This document shows, piece after piece, positions 1 to 11,320 of a stretch of 64,000 nt of DNA (the first letter of the stretch is position 1; every line of letters starts with the position of its first letter). The stretch is from contig NC_073744.1 of assembly GCF_029784135.1 (NCBI RefSeq), positions 105,109,266 through 105,173,265 on the forward strand. The letters are read 5' to 3'. The notes beneath the pieces were generated by a model. That model ran no database searches, had not been told where the DNA came from, and saw only the letters and a program-made list of their open reading frames with translations. The translations under genes were made by a program, and so were the position numbers. The stretch is from Toxorhynchites rutilus septentrionalis (lineage: Eukaryota > Arthropoda > Insecta > Diptera > Culicidae).

Positions 1-1345
1 CCCGGGGGTTTACTGTTGGCTTGTAGTTGGCTACGATGTGGATGGGGGAATAGTCGACTCTCTCGTATACACCAGCAGTTAGCTTTTTTGTCGATTTCTT
101 GAACATACTGGCTTCTTAATGCCAGCGGAACGTCACGTGCTTTGGCAAAGACTGAAACTGTCCCCGGTTTCAGATGCACTGATGCTGGAGGTCCTATTAT
201 CTTTCCGGGAGTTTCGCCGGAGACGTCTTCATAAGTTGCAAGCAACTTCGATAGAGCTTGTTGTTGTTTTTTCAGTCCAGTTCACCCGAAAGTTTGGCAA
301 TCCACCCTTTTCCACACAGCGTATCATAGTCACCGGACACGACGTACAAATCCAGCTTACGTGTCGTTTTCCCGATGCTGACGTTTACTGGGAGTCGACC
401 CAAACACTGAATACGGTGACCAATGTAACTGGAGAAATGACGGTCTGTCCGTAACAATGGAGGGTTTGATCGTCCGTAGTTTCGCTTCACTGATGATTCC
501 GCAAGGAGCTCCGGTATCCACTTCCATTTCTAGCTTCCGTCCGACGATGATGACTCGCTTTCCAGACGTGGCGATGGAATGAATGTTGTCCAGAGACTGC
601 ATGACGTCCACTTGCATGGCAGGTTCCTCCGATTGTACCTGTGAAGTAGATTGATCGTGGAAATTCCGCTTTGGTGCTCTGCAGACTTCAGAGATGTGGC
701 CTGTCTTCCCACAGTTGAACCATGTCGCACCCTGGAAATTACACTTGTTGCGTGGATGGTTACCGCCACATTCACCACACACACTCTGGTCGAATGCTGT
801 TTTTTCGTTGTAATTCGGTTTGTGCGACATTTGTTGATACGACGAGGGCGAGCTACTAGGATGTACTCTCCGTGTGTTTGGCCGTGCGTAGCCAAGTTTG
901 TTGGTTGCTTCTGGTGTCAACAACGATATGGCTATCTGCACTTCCTTGGTTGTGTTGCGAGTAGCTTCAAGGGTGTGTGCAACACCAAAAGCGTCTTTGA
1001 ACGTCGCTGGTTTCTTGGCAATAATCTCGTCACACATTTCTCGCGATTCTAGACCGTGCAACAGCTGTTCGATGAGCATTCTATCGAGAAATTCGCCATA
1101 CTCGCAATATGCAACACCTTGTTTGAGCCGTAGAACGAACTTGGAAATCGACTCGCCCACTGAGCCCACTCAAAGCGATTGAAGTAGTCCGCTACAGAAA
1201 TGGTGTCCGAGGATCGATACTCCGAGACAGAAAACGATGGTGCTTTGGCGGTTGGCGCAGTCGCGGCTTGGGCGGGACTCGGGGGCGCCAAATGCGCAAA
1301 GGAGGATTTCAAGGCATACGCTAGCATCTGCGTCAGAGATTGCAT
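1..1345 (-). pseudogene. Ty3/mag-like LTR retrotransposon gag-protease-RT relic (truncated by window edge)
   Basis: Read on the minus strand, a gag starts at an ATG near 1345 (begins MQSLTQML) and moves to a second frame near 1165. That second frame ends in two zinc-knuckle-like motifs (CGECGGNHPRNKC, then FNCGKTGHISEVC) at about 780-670. Next comes an aspartic-protease segment with a DTGA active-site motif (EVDTGAPCGI) near 500. Further breaks follow, and by 1-170 the translation resembles the start of a Ty3-type reverse transcriptase (KARDVPLALRSQ). The order gag, zinc knuckle, protease, RT is Ty3-like, and the protease plus very short LTR fit the mag lineage. Part of gag between the two frames seems deleted. 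The element continues beyond base 1, so RT catalytic residues, RNase H and integrase are not visible. Frameshifts make it a pseudogene. Family assignment is inference from motifs. Confidence 0.8.
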
Positions 1346-1406
1346 TGTATTTTTCACTGTACCGAAACGTACGCGTCTTACTTTCGACCGAAAAACTTGC
1401 CTCTAA

Positions 1407-1427
1407 ATCCCACTTCTGACACCAAAA
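1407..1427 (-). promoter_or_regulatory. Candidate primer binding site of the mag-like element
   Basis: On the minus strand the sequence TGGTGTCAGAAGTGGGAT lies directly inside the putative LTR end and about 60 bases upstream of the gag ATG. That is the position of a minus-strand primer binding site. The TGGTGTCAGAAGTGGGAT form is common in Ty3 elements. The exact priming tRNA was not established. Confidence 0.6.
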
Positions 1428-1565
1428 TGTTATATCTTCGGGATTTTAGAGGTAGAAGAGACAACGGTGGATACGATTTATAACTTTTATTTGCATTACT
1501 AAATAATTAAACGTCAGTGTTGCCAGAAAAAGTAATAAGTTCGAATGTAAAAAAAATACATACAC
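1428..1565 (-). repeat. Candidate short 5' LTR of the mag-like element
   Basis: Directly outside the primer binding site, the minus strand ends ...GATATAACA. Going outward it contains an AATAAA signal (in GCAAATAAAAG) and reaches TGTATG near 1565, giving TG...CA borders and about 138 bp. The outer border is a guess because no second LTR is in the window and another element begins immediately beyond. Confidence 0.4.
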
Positions 1566-1573
1566 AATAGGAA

Positions 1574-1990
1574 GTACATATTGCATGAAAACGTTGTCGA
1601 CTGTTGTAGAAAGGGCAATAAAGTAGGAGAGACGATTGAACACGTCATAGCCGGCTGTGAAGCACTAGCCGAATCAGCTTATCTCAATCGTCACAACTCG
1701 ATTGTTCAGCAACAGCTGACATCAAAAGGCAACTTAGTAAATCAGTTGGTACCCTACTCTCTCACGCAGTATTTGGAGGAACTGCAAGTAACAGAGCAGC
1801 TTGCGGTTATGCAGAAAGCGGTGATTTTTGGAACGTGTAACATAGTGCGACGGTTCCTGAATCATCACAATTAGAACACGATGATTGTGCAGACACTATT
1901 ATAAAGGAAAAAAGAAAAAAAAGATACCACAGAGTCTAATCCCCCTTTGGTATTCAAGAAGCCCGGGGGTAGGTGAATAAACAAACAAAA
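1574..1990 (+). pseudogene. Non-LTR retrotransposon C-terminal ORF2 fragment with 3' tail
   Basis: The open frame ending at 1874 contains a C-terminal zinc-finger-like pattern with an ETIEHVIAGCEALAES core, seen at the end of some non-LTR polyproteins in insects. No polymerase or endonuclease motif remains, so this is a 5'-truncated copy. The 3' UTR continues to an A-rich end near 1990 (AATAAACAAACAAAAA). It abuts the LTR of the mag-like element on the opposite strand. Clade cannot be set from this fragment. Confidence 0.55.
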
Positions 1991-3200
1991 ATCTTGGTTT
2001 TCTGTCCACAGCTGCAAATTTCATACCAAATCAAGAACGTCCTGGCAAATTTAACAGCGAAAAGGAACTTAAATTAGCTGAATACATCTCTCTGGCAGGG
2101 GCCTTGTTATTTTGTACTGCTCCCAGTAGAATTTCAAGGCTGCGAGCAGTACAAAATCCATCTTTTGTTTCAGTGTCCTGTTTGGTTGCTTGCAGACATG
2201 GAAATTACGATAACCTTCTTGCATACGGATTCTCTGGATGGTACTTTATTTAGAGTTGTGGTTTTTTGGCGATGTCGTAGTCAGAGACAAGATGCTGAAC
2301 TATAGGTGTTTCGTTCTTGACACTTTCAGGACATGACGTGAGACGAGTAGCGAGACGTAACTTTCAGAATTATTTACTTTTTGTTTGGGTGTGTGGTTAT
2401 GATTTCAATGTCAACTCGCTAAGGAAAATAATTGAAGGAAAAAATAAGCAAATATATATTCGTGGAATATAGTGCACAACCTCCTTTTGCTCTAGCCAAT
2501 TACCGTTACAAGCTCTTTCCGGATCTCCTTCCAGGTATATGCACAGCATTCTCCTCCTTCCTGAGCGAAATCAGTGGAGCCACAATCAGCGTTATTGTTT
2601 GTCACCATCGCCGTAAGCTGATAGTACTCTTTTCCCCGCCGATGGGAGCCAAACAGAAGGACATTTTAAACAATAAAGCGCGAGCAGTTATTTTGCCAAC
2701 GAATGCATTTGTCACCAAAAGATACGACTTGTTTTGTAAACAAATTTGTTTTTTCACGAGCAATGGCCAAACAGCAATTTTGACATTGCGGTCCACCTAT
2801 AATACAACGCCTTGGTCAGAGATTCCTGGATTTTCGTTCGGTCCATATATTTTCAGAAATAGAAAATAAATCTGAAGAGTTAAAGCGATTTGTGAATCAT
2901 ATGATTATATTTTGTGTCTGTCTGGTAGTGCCGCGCCGCGCCAGGTGTGTTTCGAAATTTCAGACCTATCTAGAGAAGTCGAATTGCCAATCGCAGTAAA
3001 GAATAATGTCGAATTAAAATTAACGAAGCAAAAGTGAACAAACGAAATATGTTTTCACTTCAATTTGTAAGTGCGATATGTTTTTAGATTTTAAGATAAT
3101 TTTTAGATAATTTCGTTAAGCTGGTTAGGTTAAGTTACTTCCTAAATATTTTTTTTTATTTCAGTGATATGCAACATAGTATTGTTTCTAAACATGAATA
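1991..3200. other. No recognised gene
   Basis: AT-rich sequence. The only long frame is 145 codons at 2432-2869 on the plus strand, with no motif I recognise. The opposite strand is also partly open. I see no splice or codon evidence for a gene. Confidence 0.4.
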
Positions 3201-3471
3201 TCTTCTTCTTGAATGGCGTTAACGTTCCCTGTGGAACTTTTGCCGTCTCAACGTATTTACTAACTAGCGTCATTTGCTAATACTATGTTGAGATTTCTTA
3301 AGCCAAATAACACGCCTTGAATGTATTCCGAGATGCAAGCTCTTGAATACGCGTGACCACAGTGCAAGTCGAAGGAAATTTCTTCGTCGAAAAATCCCCC
3401 GGCCAGAACGGGAATCGAACCCGAACACCCGGCACGATAATGCGAGACGCTAACCACTCGGCCACGGGTGC
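3201..3471 (-). mobile_element. tRNA-derived SINE
   Basis: The minus strand starts with a tRNA-like head (GCACCCGTGGCCGAGTGGTT). It has an A box at 3454-3465 and a B box (GGTTCGATTCC) at 3411-3421. A roughly 200-bp tRNA-unrelated body follows, ending in an AAGAAGAAG-type repeat at 3201-3210. This head-body-simple-repeat layout is that of a tRNA-derived SINE transcribed by RNA polymerase III, like the Feilai-type SINEs of aedine mosquitoes. I could not find a convincing target duplication. A functional tRNA is unlikely because there is no terminator after the head and the body continues. Confidence 0.75.
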
Positions 3472-5575
3472 ACAACATGGTACATGTACCTGCAAATTTT
3501 GACGAATGAAAAATACTTCTAGAAGTAGGTAGCTCGAAAACTAACCTTCTCAATGTGCAATAAATTAGTTTTCCGTCGTATGTATTTCAAAACACGATTG
3601 CAAATGTATTATATTTCTTCTGTTTGGCGCAGCTTCTCCTAGCTTTTAGATGCGCACAGAGAAAAAGTTTGCTTAATTTAAAAACTACAATTTCAGAGAC
3701 AGTCATTCGATTACAACTGCATCTTTTCTTTCACAGCAAGTGTTTCTTCGGTGCCATACATGCGTTGAACAGTATACATGACAAATCAGACATGAAAAAG
3801 TTATATGTTGATTCCCGCCGACATCATGCAGTCATGGGAAATGTTGCGGTAGACATTTTAAATTATGCCACACAGGTTAGGAATTGCAACTCACCTTTCG
3901 TTTTATTATTTATCACTTACGGTTGAATGGATTGTCAAATTTGATTATGGGCAACACCCCATAAAAGCAAAGCCACCGTCAAAACGTAGGTTTCACACTG
4001 AGAAGCGTATAACGGAGGAAAATTTGATACTTTTTCATGGCTTTGAAAGTGTGAAGCCGACACTGCTTTCTGATTGTTGATTGTTTTTGAATAAATATGT
4101 TAACGAGAACAGAATCTCTTCTCATAATGTGAAGCAAAGGAGTCACATTTCATTCATCTATTTGTATATCAACACATAATTTGTATATAGCGCAGCAAAT
4201 TGAGGGTTCGCGGCGCTTCTGAAGGAGGCAGTGCTCGAATGTCAAAGCACACAAAGGTTTGAACATATAGAAATATTCATCGTTCTTCATTAATTACTAT
4301 ACTTGCTTAGTTTCCTTGGTGCTTTAGATTCGACGGCCGTTGTTTTGGCATCGAAATGTCAAGTGAAGTAATTATCGTTTTGTTTAATTTGTCCTGTCGG
4401 AGGGCATATCAATTGCTTTATTATTAATTTGCTGGAACGTTGATCAACATAATCAGATGCAAGTCATTTGTCTCAAATGAAAATGGAGGAAACATATTGG
4501 TACCCACATGGTTCAACACACATTCTATATACCCTTGGTTGAATCTTTCCAGTGCAGCCAAGAAAAACCATTAAATTAAACTGTAGTTTAAAGTGATTGC
4601 GTCTGATAAAATCTTTCGAAAAGAGTAGAGAGGACAAAACGTCTGCGTATCATTTTTTTATTTGTATAAAAGACCTTTTTCTCACAGCCAATTATATCGC
4701 ACACTGACCCGACCAAGCATCATTGAAACATTTTAGTGCATTTGTGGTCCGATGAATATATAATGTTGACAGAATAGTTTATGTTAAAAGTGAGTAAATA
4801 ACCGCCGCTTGGGACAATACAAAACATATACAAGCGGTGATTTTCACAACGACCTATCTGAACGATGCTCGCCGCCCGTTCCTTTGGTTTCACTCTCGAT
4901 CTTTCAACAAGAGATTATAAAAAATGCACTCTCCCTACCTTTATGTAGACTTTTTATTTCTTTTCTAAACCCGTTTAATAACAAATTTAAACATTATCTT
5001 CCTGTGTCGGAAAACAAAGAGGAATGCTTGGTTATTTACGCTGCCCTAGAAGATTTAGTGACCTACACCGTGTAGGATTTTCGTATATGCTTGGTTATGC
5101 TCTGTGACATATTGACAAACTGACATATTGAAAAAACTGAATGGAATGTATCATACTTTGATTTGTTTAAGTATGAGTTTGATCAACTGTTTGCTTTTTA
5201 TATTTTGTTCTATACACCCGTGTATTGTTTATAGTTATTTTTAATTCATTCTCTGACAGATGAATTGCAAATTTTATAGAACAAAATATAAAAATCCAAT
5301 ATCCAGAAGCAAAATATAAAATATTTAAAGAGCCCTATCATAAAGTAATATAATATTTAATTTAGAGCAATGTGTTCTATGTTCATCCACGATAATGTAA
5401 CCAGCGATTATCATAATCGCCAAAGTTATTAGAAAAAAAAATTTTTTTTCTTCGTTGAACATGTACAATCCAAGGATTTTGACAACCAGGGGTTATCGAT
5501 TATCAGTACCCACGATCAGGATGTCTCATCGTGATTATTCCATTCGCTATCGAAGAACAATCCTAGTCACGTTTA
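3472..5575. other. No recognised gene
   Basis: AT-rich, with several short frames under 101 codons and no recognisable motif, splice structure or repeat border. I see nothing I can name. Confidence 0.4.
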
Positions 5576-7102
5576 CTAACGTTCAAATTTTCCGGAGTTA
5601 CGGTCATCAAAGTAGGCGAATCGTTTTTGTTTTGACAAAAACCGGTTCCCGGAATAAATCGCCACAGAAAACAACTCCAACAGAAACAACCGCTCAGAAA
5701 AAGTGTAGTAGGCTAGGAAAGTGATCACCTCGCACTTACTTGTGTTCACACACATGCTGTTGTCTTTGCACCACTGCGCTAGAGAATCGATATCGGCCTG
5801 CATGCTGCAGCAGTCGGCAGATGACTTGATGACTCGGAAAATTTTAAGATCGTTGGCAAACAATAGTTTTCAAGAAGATATTGGTAGGCACAAGCCATTA
5901 ATAAAGATTGCTAATAGCAATGGTCCTATCGTACTTCCTTGGGAGACACCGGACGCTATATCGAATGTTGTGGATCGCACTGAGTTCACTTCACCATTCA
6001 CCGGTCAGATAAGACATCAACCAATCGGATATCCAATCAGTAAGATTTATGTAAGATTTAGTTTCCTCAACGTGAGAATATGCGATCTGTATAAACAGAG
6101 TCCATTTGGTTTATGTGTTCAATTTCACGAAAGAGCGCGTTGGTGTAGCATAATAAAATGGACGTTGTAAAACGATGGGGTATAAATCCATGCTGGATTC
6201 AGATATCATCGGTTACGCTGCGGACAGTAGCACTTTGTGGATTAGTGATTCGAGTACCTTCCCTAGGCAATATAGGATTGATATTCTACGGCAATTTTCT
6301 ACACTCCGCAAGCTGGTTGATTTGTAGATAGGAATCATCTTCGCATGTTTTCCATAGGCTAGGCAATGTTCTTTCCTCGAGAGACTTGTTGAACAGTTTA
6401 GTCGGAGGAAAGACCGATAATGAAGCGCAGTTCTTCAAGAGGATAGGAGCTAAGTCGTCCCCCCGGCGTCTAGCTTTCACAATGATCTTAATACTTCATG
6501 GGGTAAAATTGCCATAACAGGATCCTCAAAAGATGTTCCCACGAGGCGAAAAGACCATTGCTGAATAATCGTTTGCGTGCTTTACGTGCTTTACGCTCCG
6601 TCGGTTACGAATGGATCACGAAATAACCCGAGTTTTCTATACTTGATGGTTAAATCCTTGGTCTGCCAAGAATCTAACAAGGCCTACCGATCGCTCGCCT
6701 TCGTCTCATCCACACCGAAGGAAACGATCTCATTCGTGGAATCCGAACAAATGAAGCGTACAGGTTTGCCCCAGAAACGTGCGGTCCTTGATGTGTTAAT
6801 AGATCGGAGGCAACCATGGTATACGGAGTTATCATTTAACATATGGGTAGCGTAATCAACTGTACGATCTTAAAGAAGTTTCTCCCAGTCAAACTTTGAA
6901 ATTCGCTATTGAAAGAGTTGAAGTAACATCGTCTAAAATCCAGGTCAAAGGAATCAATCAAGATATCGGCTGGAATATGCACACAGCTAGGCATGTCCAT
7001 TTGTAGTTCGAATGGTGGTGCGGATCTACGGGTAGAAGTGATGATATCGGCCTTCAAAATTATCTGAAGCGTTTGTGATAACCCAATCAAGTAGTTTGTC
7101 AT
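5576..7102 (-). pseudogene. BS/jockey-like non-LTR retrotransposon relic (linker and RT)
   Basis: The minus strand contains, in order, a post-endonuclease linker (6836-7102, with PSCVHIPADILIDSFDLDF), a further linker piece (TSRTARFWGKPV at about 6780) and an RT block near 6400 (LFNKSLEERTLPSLWKT). An RT block SGVSQGSTIGPLL follows near 5945, then the catalytic box near 5850-5860 and a thumb segment (SLAQWCKDNSMCVNTSKCEV). The catalytic box reads FAND where FADD is expected, so one of the two metal-binding aspartates is lost. Several frameshifts and stops separate the blocks. Endonuclease and the 3' end are missing. The closest match in style is the BS/jockey group. Confidence 0.75.
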
Positions 7103-7249
7103 AGATGTTTGGAATAGAGTTGATTTGTAGATGGATTCATTCTTGCGAAGCTACTGGTTGCTTCAATACGGGCACAATGAAAAAGTGAATAATCGGATGA
7201 TAATTCAGTGTCGCAAACAGTCTATCGCTAAATTAAGTATATACTTCAT

Positions 7250-7450
7250 GCGGCTTTGTTATTTTTGAGTTTTTCGGGGTTAAAAAGTAAATAAAATGCG
7301 ACTCATATTCATCGTAAAATTGATCCATTTTACTCTCATGTAGTAAGAAAAATGTATGAAAAAAAGTAAAATTGTTATATTTCTACTTCATATTTCATAT
7401 ACAAACAAAAAATCTCCATCTAAGACATGGCAAAATTGTGTGTACAGTTT
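7250..7450 (+). repeat. Dispersed repeat, inverted relative to 27380-27580
   Basis: This stretch (for example TTTTTCGGGGTTAA, then TTTTACTCTCATGTAGT, then TGTGTACAGTT) recurs in reverse complement at 27380-27580, in the same order with point changes. It lies next to the Tc1 transposase relic, so it may be a transposon end, but no partner TIR was found. Confidence 0.6.
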
Positions 7451-7483
7451 ATGTTATTCTTAAAAAGAAAATTAAAATCAGTT

Positions 7484-7535
7484 TTTTTTTCTTTCTTTAT
7501 TAAAGAGATTTTCAGCCAAAGGCTGGTTCATCTCT
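7484..7535 (-). mobile_element. 52-bp ultra-truncated retrotransposon 3' end with 16-bp target duplication
   Basis: The 16-base sequence AAAATTAAAATCAGTT occurs at 7468-7483 and again at 7536-7551. The 52 bases between them, read on the minus strand, begin AGAGATGAACCAGCC, form a hairpin (AGAGAT/ATCTCT and CAGCC/GGCTG), and end with AATAAAG and an A-rich tail. Target duplication plus A tail are the marks of target-primed reverse transcription. The hairpin tail resembles 3' ends of RTE-type elements (from memory). Confidence 0.8.
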
Positions 7536-7559
7536 AAAATTAAAATCAGTTCAGAAATG

Positions 7560-8330
7560 TTAACAGATAACAAAAATCAATCCCCTAGCATCTGGTATGG
7601 TCTTCCTTTGGCGTCCAGCACTTTCTGCAAGCGCCGTGTCGAGATTTCTGAATACTGTCGACGGAAGTGCCTTCCAGATTTCCGTAATCGTCATTTTGAG
7701 TTCCGCTTTGTCCCCTGGATTTTTATTCTTCAGATGGTTCTTTATTTCCCACCATAGATACTCAATAGTGTTGAAGTCCGGTGATTGCGGAGGTGTTTTG
7801 AGTTGATTGAGACATTATAGAGCAGGTATTCCCGCACGATGAGGTCAGTTTGCTTCGGGTCATTATTCTGTGGAAGGTAGTAATCACAAGGGAGACCCAA
7901 TTTCAGAACGGAAGACTGCAGGTTACGTTTCAGAAAGATCAAATAAGCCATATTGTCCATCGTCGAATCGATAAGCACCATGGTTCCAGTTCCAGAAACC
8001 ACCAATGCACCATACATCATCTGACTACCGCAGCCGTGTTTTACAAATGCTGAACCTGGAGCACCGATACTGGTTTTCTCTACACCATCTGTCTTCCATC
8101 CGATTCAAAGAGATTGGTTTTCGGTTTATCCGTATAAAAGACCTTGTTCCAGAACTCCTTAGGTCTGTTCACACATGCATTAGTCGTTATTTCATATTCA
8201 CCTTTGAGATGAAATAATTTTCACGATCAGTACGACCTCTCAGATTGTTCCTGTATGCGACTCTCCGGACGGTATCTGCGCTGACATGTCTTCAATGATG
8301 CCGGCCACTTCGGTAGTCAATTTAGGAATG
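7560..8330 (-). pseudogene. Tc1-family transposase relic
   Basis: The minus strand encodes most of a Tc1-type DDE transposase in several frames. The first catalytic region reads VFYTDKPKTNLFESDG near 8130. A block resembling MYGALVVSGTGTMVLIDSTM follows at about 8000. The second catalytic motif is QNNDPK at about 7865, where QDNDPK is expected. The third is DFNTIEYLWW near 7763, in a shifted frame. A C-terminal block (KNHLKNKNPGDKAE) follows, with another shift before GRPYQMLG-like sequence. The D-to-N change at the second acidic position and the frameshifts inactivate it. Clear TIRs were not found, though the repeat at 7250-7450 is adjacent. Confidence 0.8.
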
Positions 8331-9499
8331 TTTGTTATAGGGTTCTTTCGCAATGACCTTCGGGTTAACGTTCCTAAAAAACAGGAACAGAATAGAACGA
8401 CACCTGTTGAATTATTTTCCGTTGAACTATGTCAAGTCTAAGATAAATTTTCAGCGAATTATCAGATATATTATCGCGTGAATTTTGCGTTTCAGTTTGT
8501 TTATCAAAAATACGACATCGTAGTCAAGCAGAGTATTATTTTCAGCTATGTGGGAAAATATGCAAACGGTTGAGTCGGTGGGTGGGTGATCTGAATTAAC
8601 GGCCCATATTTCGAAGAGGTTCTTTGAGCAGACAAAGCCGTTACTAATTTCCGAAAACAACGTGAAAAAATAGACAAAGGACACACAGGTAAAGGTTTCA
8701 AAAACTATTCAATTCAAATACGGCAGCTTTCAAGCTTTATTTGAGAACAACTCATTGGGTTCTACCAAAACGAACCAAGCGCCTAAAACATCATTTTGAG
8801 ATATTTCAATTTGAAGTTTTAGCTCCCACTAATTGACCGCTGCTGATCTAATTTTATTGTTCACGTTTTACAAACATGATGTCTTCAAAGCACTGATATT
8901 ATGAAAATCGTTAAAATAACACATAAATATACACTCGACAAAAAAAATTAAGAAACAGAATGCGAAGTCGGAAATCATTTTGAAGCTGCAATTATCAGGT
9001 ATTAGAATATTTTTCGCACATATTTTGATCTTGGTGTGTGTAGTGGTGTGTGTCTTTATAAGTTTGTGGGTGAAGAGTGTGTGTATGTGTGGAAATGCGT
9101 ATGAATATGTGTGAGTATCATCACTCTTTTCAAAATTTGTATCTACAAACGCATGAAAACGAAAGTTACGAATCGTTCGTTCCGAGAGTTGCGCGGGATT
9201 TTGTACTTCAAACTTTGAAAAATCGGCTGAACATATCCATATCAAACGTTCACAGATGTTTAGGGAATACACTAGGCTAAAATTTGCCTGCAAACATTAG
9301 AACTTACTACGATATTTGCAGAACTACAGTGGATTTTGTAAAGTACTATGAAAATCCTGTTTTTGGCACTTTTTTGAAATCGATGCAAAATATTTAAATA
9401 ATTTTTTTTCGTCAAAATAACATCGTTCGATAACTCGCAAGTAGATCGGATAGGTTTTCGAAACGATCCAACAAAGGTGTTTTTTTCCACATCGAATCA
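8331..9499. other. Non-coding, with a MITE-like segment at 8930-9043
   Basis: No gene recognised. The segment 8930-9043 starts TACACTCGACAAAAAAA and matches, in reverse complement, 17603-17776, including GACTTCGCA and the ACACACCAAGAT region. It is therefore one member of a small dispersed MITE family with CACTCGA ends. A GT-rich stretch follows at 9030-9110. At 8757-8784 there is an inverted match to 18860-18887 (GGGTTCTACCAAAACGAACC), suggesting another MITE terminus. Confidence 0.5.
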
Positions 9500-9925
9500 G
9501 ACTGTGTTTTTTTTCATCGGTTGCGCTTGCTAGTAGAGCGAAGCTCAAAGTGGTGCGCGACCGAGACGCAGAGGATACAATTCAGACAGATTTATCACAC
9601 ACGCCACACAGCAGCGGCAAGTATAAGTTTATTTTTCTTTTGTCCTCCTATCATTCCTTCTACCATCTGTGCTCGATTTACACCATTGTTCATCTGTGTG
9701 TTTACCAAATCGGCAAACGTTGGCATTAGGGGTGTCTATTTTTTCTTGGTTACATTACCGTTGAAATTTTATTGGAACTTTTTTTCATTTTAGAATTTTA
9801 TATAAATAAAATAAATTAATATAAATATTATCCGCAGCATAACCTTATAATATTTTTTTTTTACTTATTCATTTTGATAATTATTATATTCTGTTCATAT
9901 CGAACAGTTGGCCGATTTTTTTAAT

Positions 9926-11320
9926 ATGGCTGAGGGCGGAAAGGACCCCCCGTTGACGCAATTGAATATTTCTGATACCGAACCTCCTCCTGAAGAGCAG
10001 GAGGATGAAGCAGAAATTGAGGTAGAAAATTCTGTTTACGAAGTTGATAGTTCCGAAGATGAGGAAATCGACGAGAAACAGGATTTTCGTCCTAAAGAAT
10101 ACCCTGAAGGCTCCAAAGGCCCATTCATTGTGTACTTTAGACGAAAATCCAAACCTCTCAATGTCATTCGTATCTCGAAGGAACTAACTCAACATTTTTC
10201 TGACGTTACCGAAACTACACGGATGGGGCCAGACAAACTACGAGTTGTCGTCTCAAGCAGGACCCAAGCGAACAAAATAACGCGCTGTGACCTCTTTGCG
10301 ATTGAGTATCGTGTATACGTACCCTGTTGCAACGTCGAAATAGACGGCGTAATAACCGAAAAGGGTTTGACCCGAAAAGAGATAATCGATGGTGTCGGTC
10401 GCTTCAAGAACTCCACACTGAAAACTGTGAAGATTCTTGCATGCGATCGACTGAAATCTGTGTCACATAAAAATGACAAAAGAATTCTCAATCGGACAAA
10501 CTCTTTTCGTGTGACTTTTGAGGGTTCCGCCCTTCCAAATTACGTTGCAATAGGGGCACTTCGTTTACCTGTTCGATTGTTTGTACCCCGGGTAATGAAA
10601 TGCAACAAATGTATGCAACTCGGTCACACGGCCGCCTATTGTTGCAATAAAAAACGTTGCGCAGATTGTGAAGAGAGCCATGATGAGAATCCTTGCGCGA
10701 AAGAGCACAAGTGTCTTCATTGCGGCGGGACTCCTCATGATCTTATTCAATGCCCGGTGTACAAACAACGAGGGGAAAAACTCAAGCGTTCCTTAAAGGA
10801 ACGTTCCAAGCGGACTTTTGCAGAAATGCTTAAGAGTTCCGTGCCAACGACACAGGACAATCCCTACTCCATTCTGCAGAACGACGAGCCTGTTGCTGAC
10901 GCTCCCAATGCCGGATGTTCCGGTACATCGCAGGGTGCCATCAGGAAAAGAAAAATTACTTCTTTTCCATCACTCCCCAGAAAGAATACCGAAACTTCCC
11001 AAGTTGGAATGAAGCCTCGAACTGAACGTGCTGAGAATAGGCCGAAGCAAGTACCTCCCGGTTTACGTGGTCATGCTACCAACCAGGGGTCCTCAGCACT
11101 TCCCGGAACAACAACGAACACGTCTGTTCCATTTTCGCGGTCGAAGCAACAGCCACTACCTGGCCTGCTTGCGCTTTCAGACCTTGTGGATAACATTTTA
11201 AATGCTTTAAATATAAATGATCCTCTTAAAAGCATAGTATTATGTTTGCTTCCGGTTGTGAGAACATTTTTGAAAGAAAAATGTGGCTTTTTAGCAGCGT
11301 TCATTTCCCTCGATGCCTAA
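9926..11320 (+). CDS. ORF1 protein (gag-like, CCHC zinc knuckles) of I-superfamily element
   Basis: ORF1 encodes the nucleic-acid-binding protein that packages the element RNA. The frame is open upstream, but the first ATG is at 9926 (MAEGGKDPPLTQ), giving about 464 residues, a usual ORF1 length. The N-terminus is very acidic (residues 10-50, many E and D). A central domain follows at about residues 70-215. A cluster of cysteine-rich knuckles lies at about 224-281 (CNKCMQLGHTAAYC, then CADCEESHDENPC, then CLHCGGTPHDLIQC). The C-terminal third is rich in S, P and T and basic runs. No stop or frameshift is visible, in contrast to ORF2. The terminal ATGCCTAA overlaps the ORF2 start, as expected for reinitiation or coupled translation. 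Confidence 0.85.
   Translation: MAEGGKDPPLTQLNISDTEPPPEEQEDEAEIEVENSVYEVDSSEDEEIDEKQDFRPKEYPEGSKGPFIVYFRRKSKPLNVIRISKELTQHFSDVTETTRMGPDKLRVVVSSRTQANKITRCDLFAIEYRVYVPCCNVEIDGVITEKGLTRKEIIDGVGRFKNSTLKTVKILACDRLKSVSHKNDKRILNRTNSFRVTFEGSALPNYVAIGALRLPVRLFVPRVMKCNKCMQLGHTAAYCCNKKRCADCEESHDENPCAKEHKCLHCGGTPHDLIQCPVYKQRGEKLKRSLKERSKRTFAEMLKSSVPTTQDNPYSILQNDEPVADAPNAGCSGTSQGAIRKRKITSFPSLPRKNTETSQVGMKPRTERAENRPKQVPPGLRGHATNQGSSALPGTTTNTSVPFSRSKQQPLPGLLALSDLVDNILNALNINDPLKSIVLCLLPVVRTFLKEKCGFLAAFISLDA

Noticed and set aside
651..1182. Plus-strand frames opposite the Ty3 gag
   Set aside because: They are shadows of the minus-strand gag, which has zinc-knuckle and protease motifs.
3390..3471. A functional tRNA gene on the minus strand
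   Set aside because: A and B boxes are present, but the transcript runs on into a 200-bp body ending in an AAG repeat, with no terminator after the tRNA-like head. SINE is the better call.
9030..9110. GT-rich tract as a regulatory element
   Set aside because: Simple GT-biased sequence of a kind common in insect DNA; nothing links it to a gene here.
9908..9925. Start of ORF1 at 9908
   Set aside because: That codon is TTG; the first ATG in frame is 9926, which gives a normal ORF1 length.
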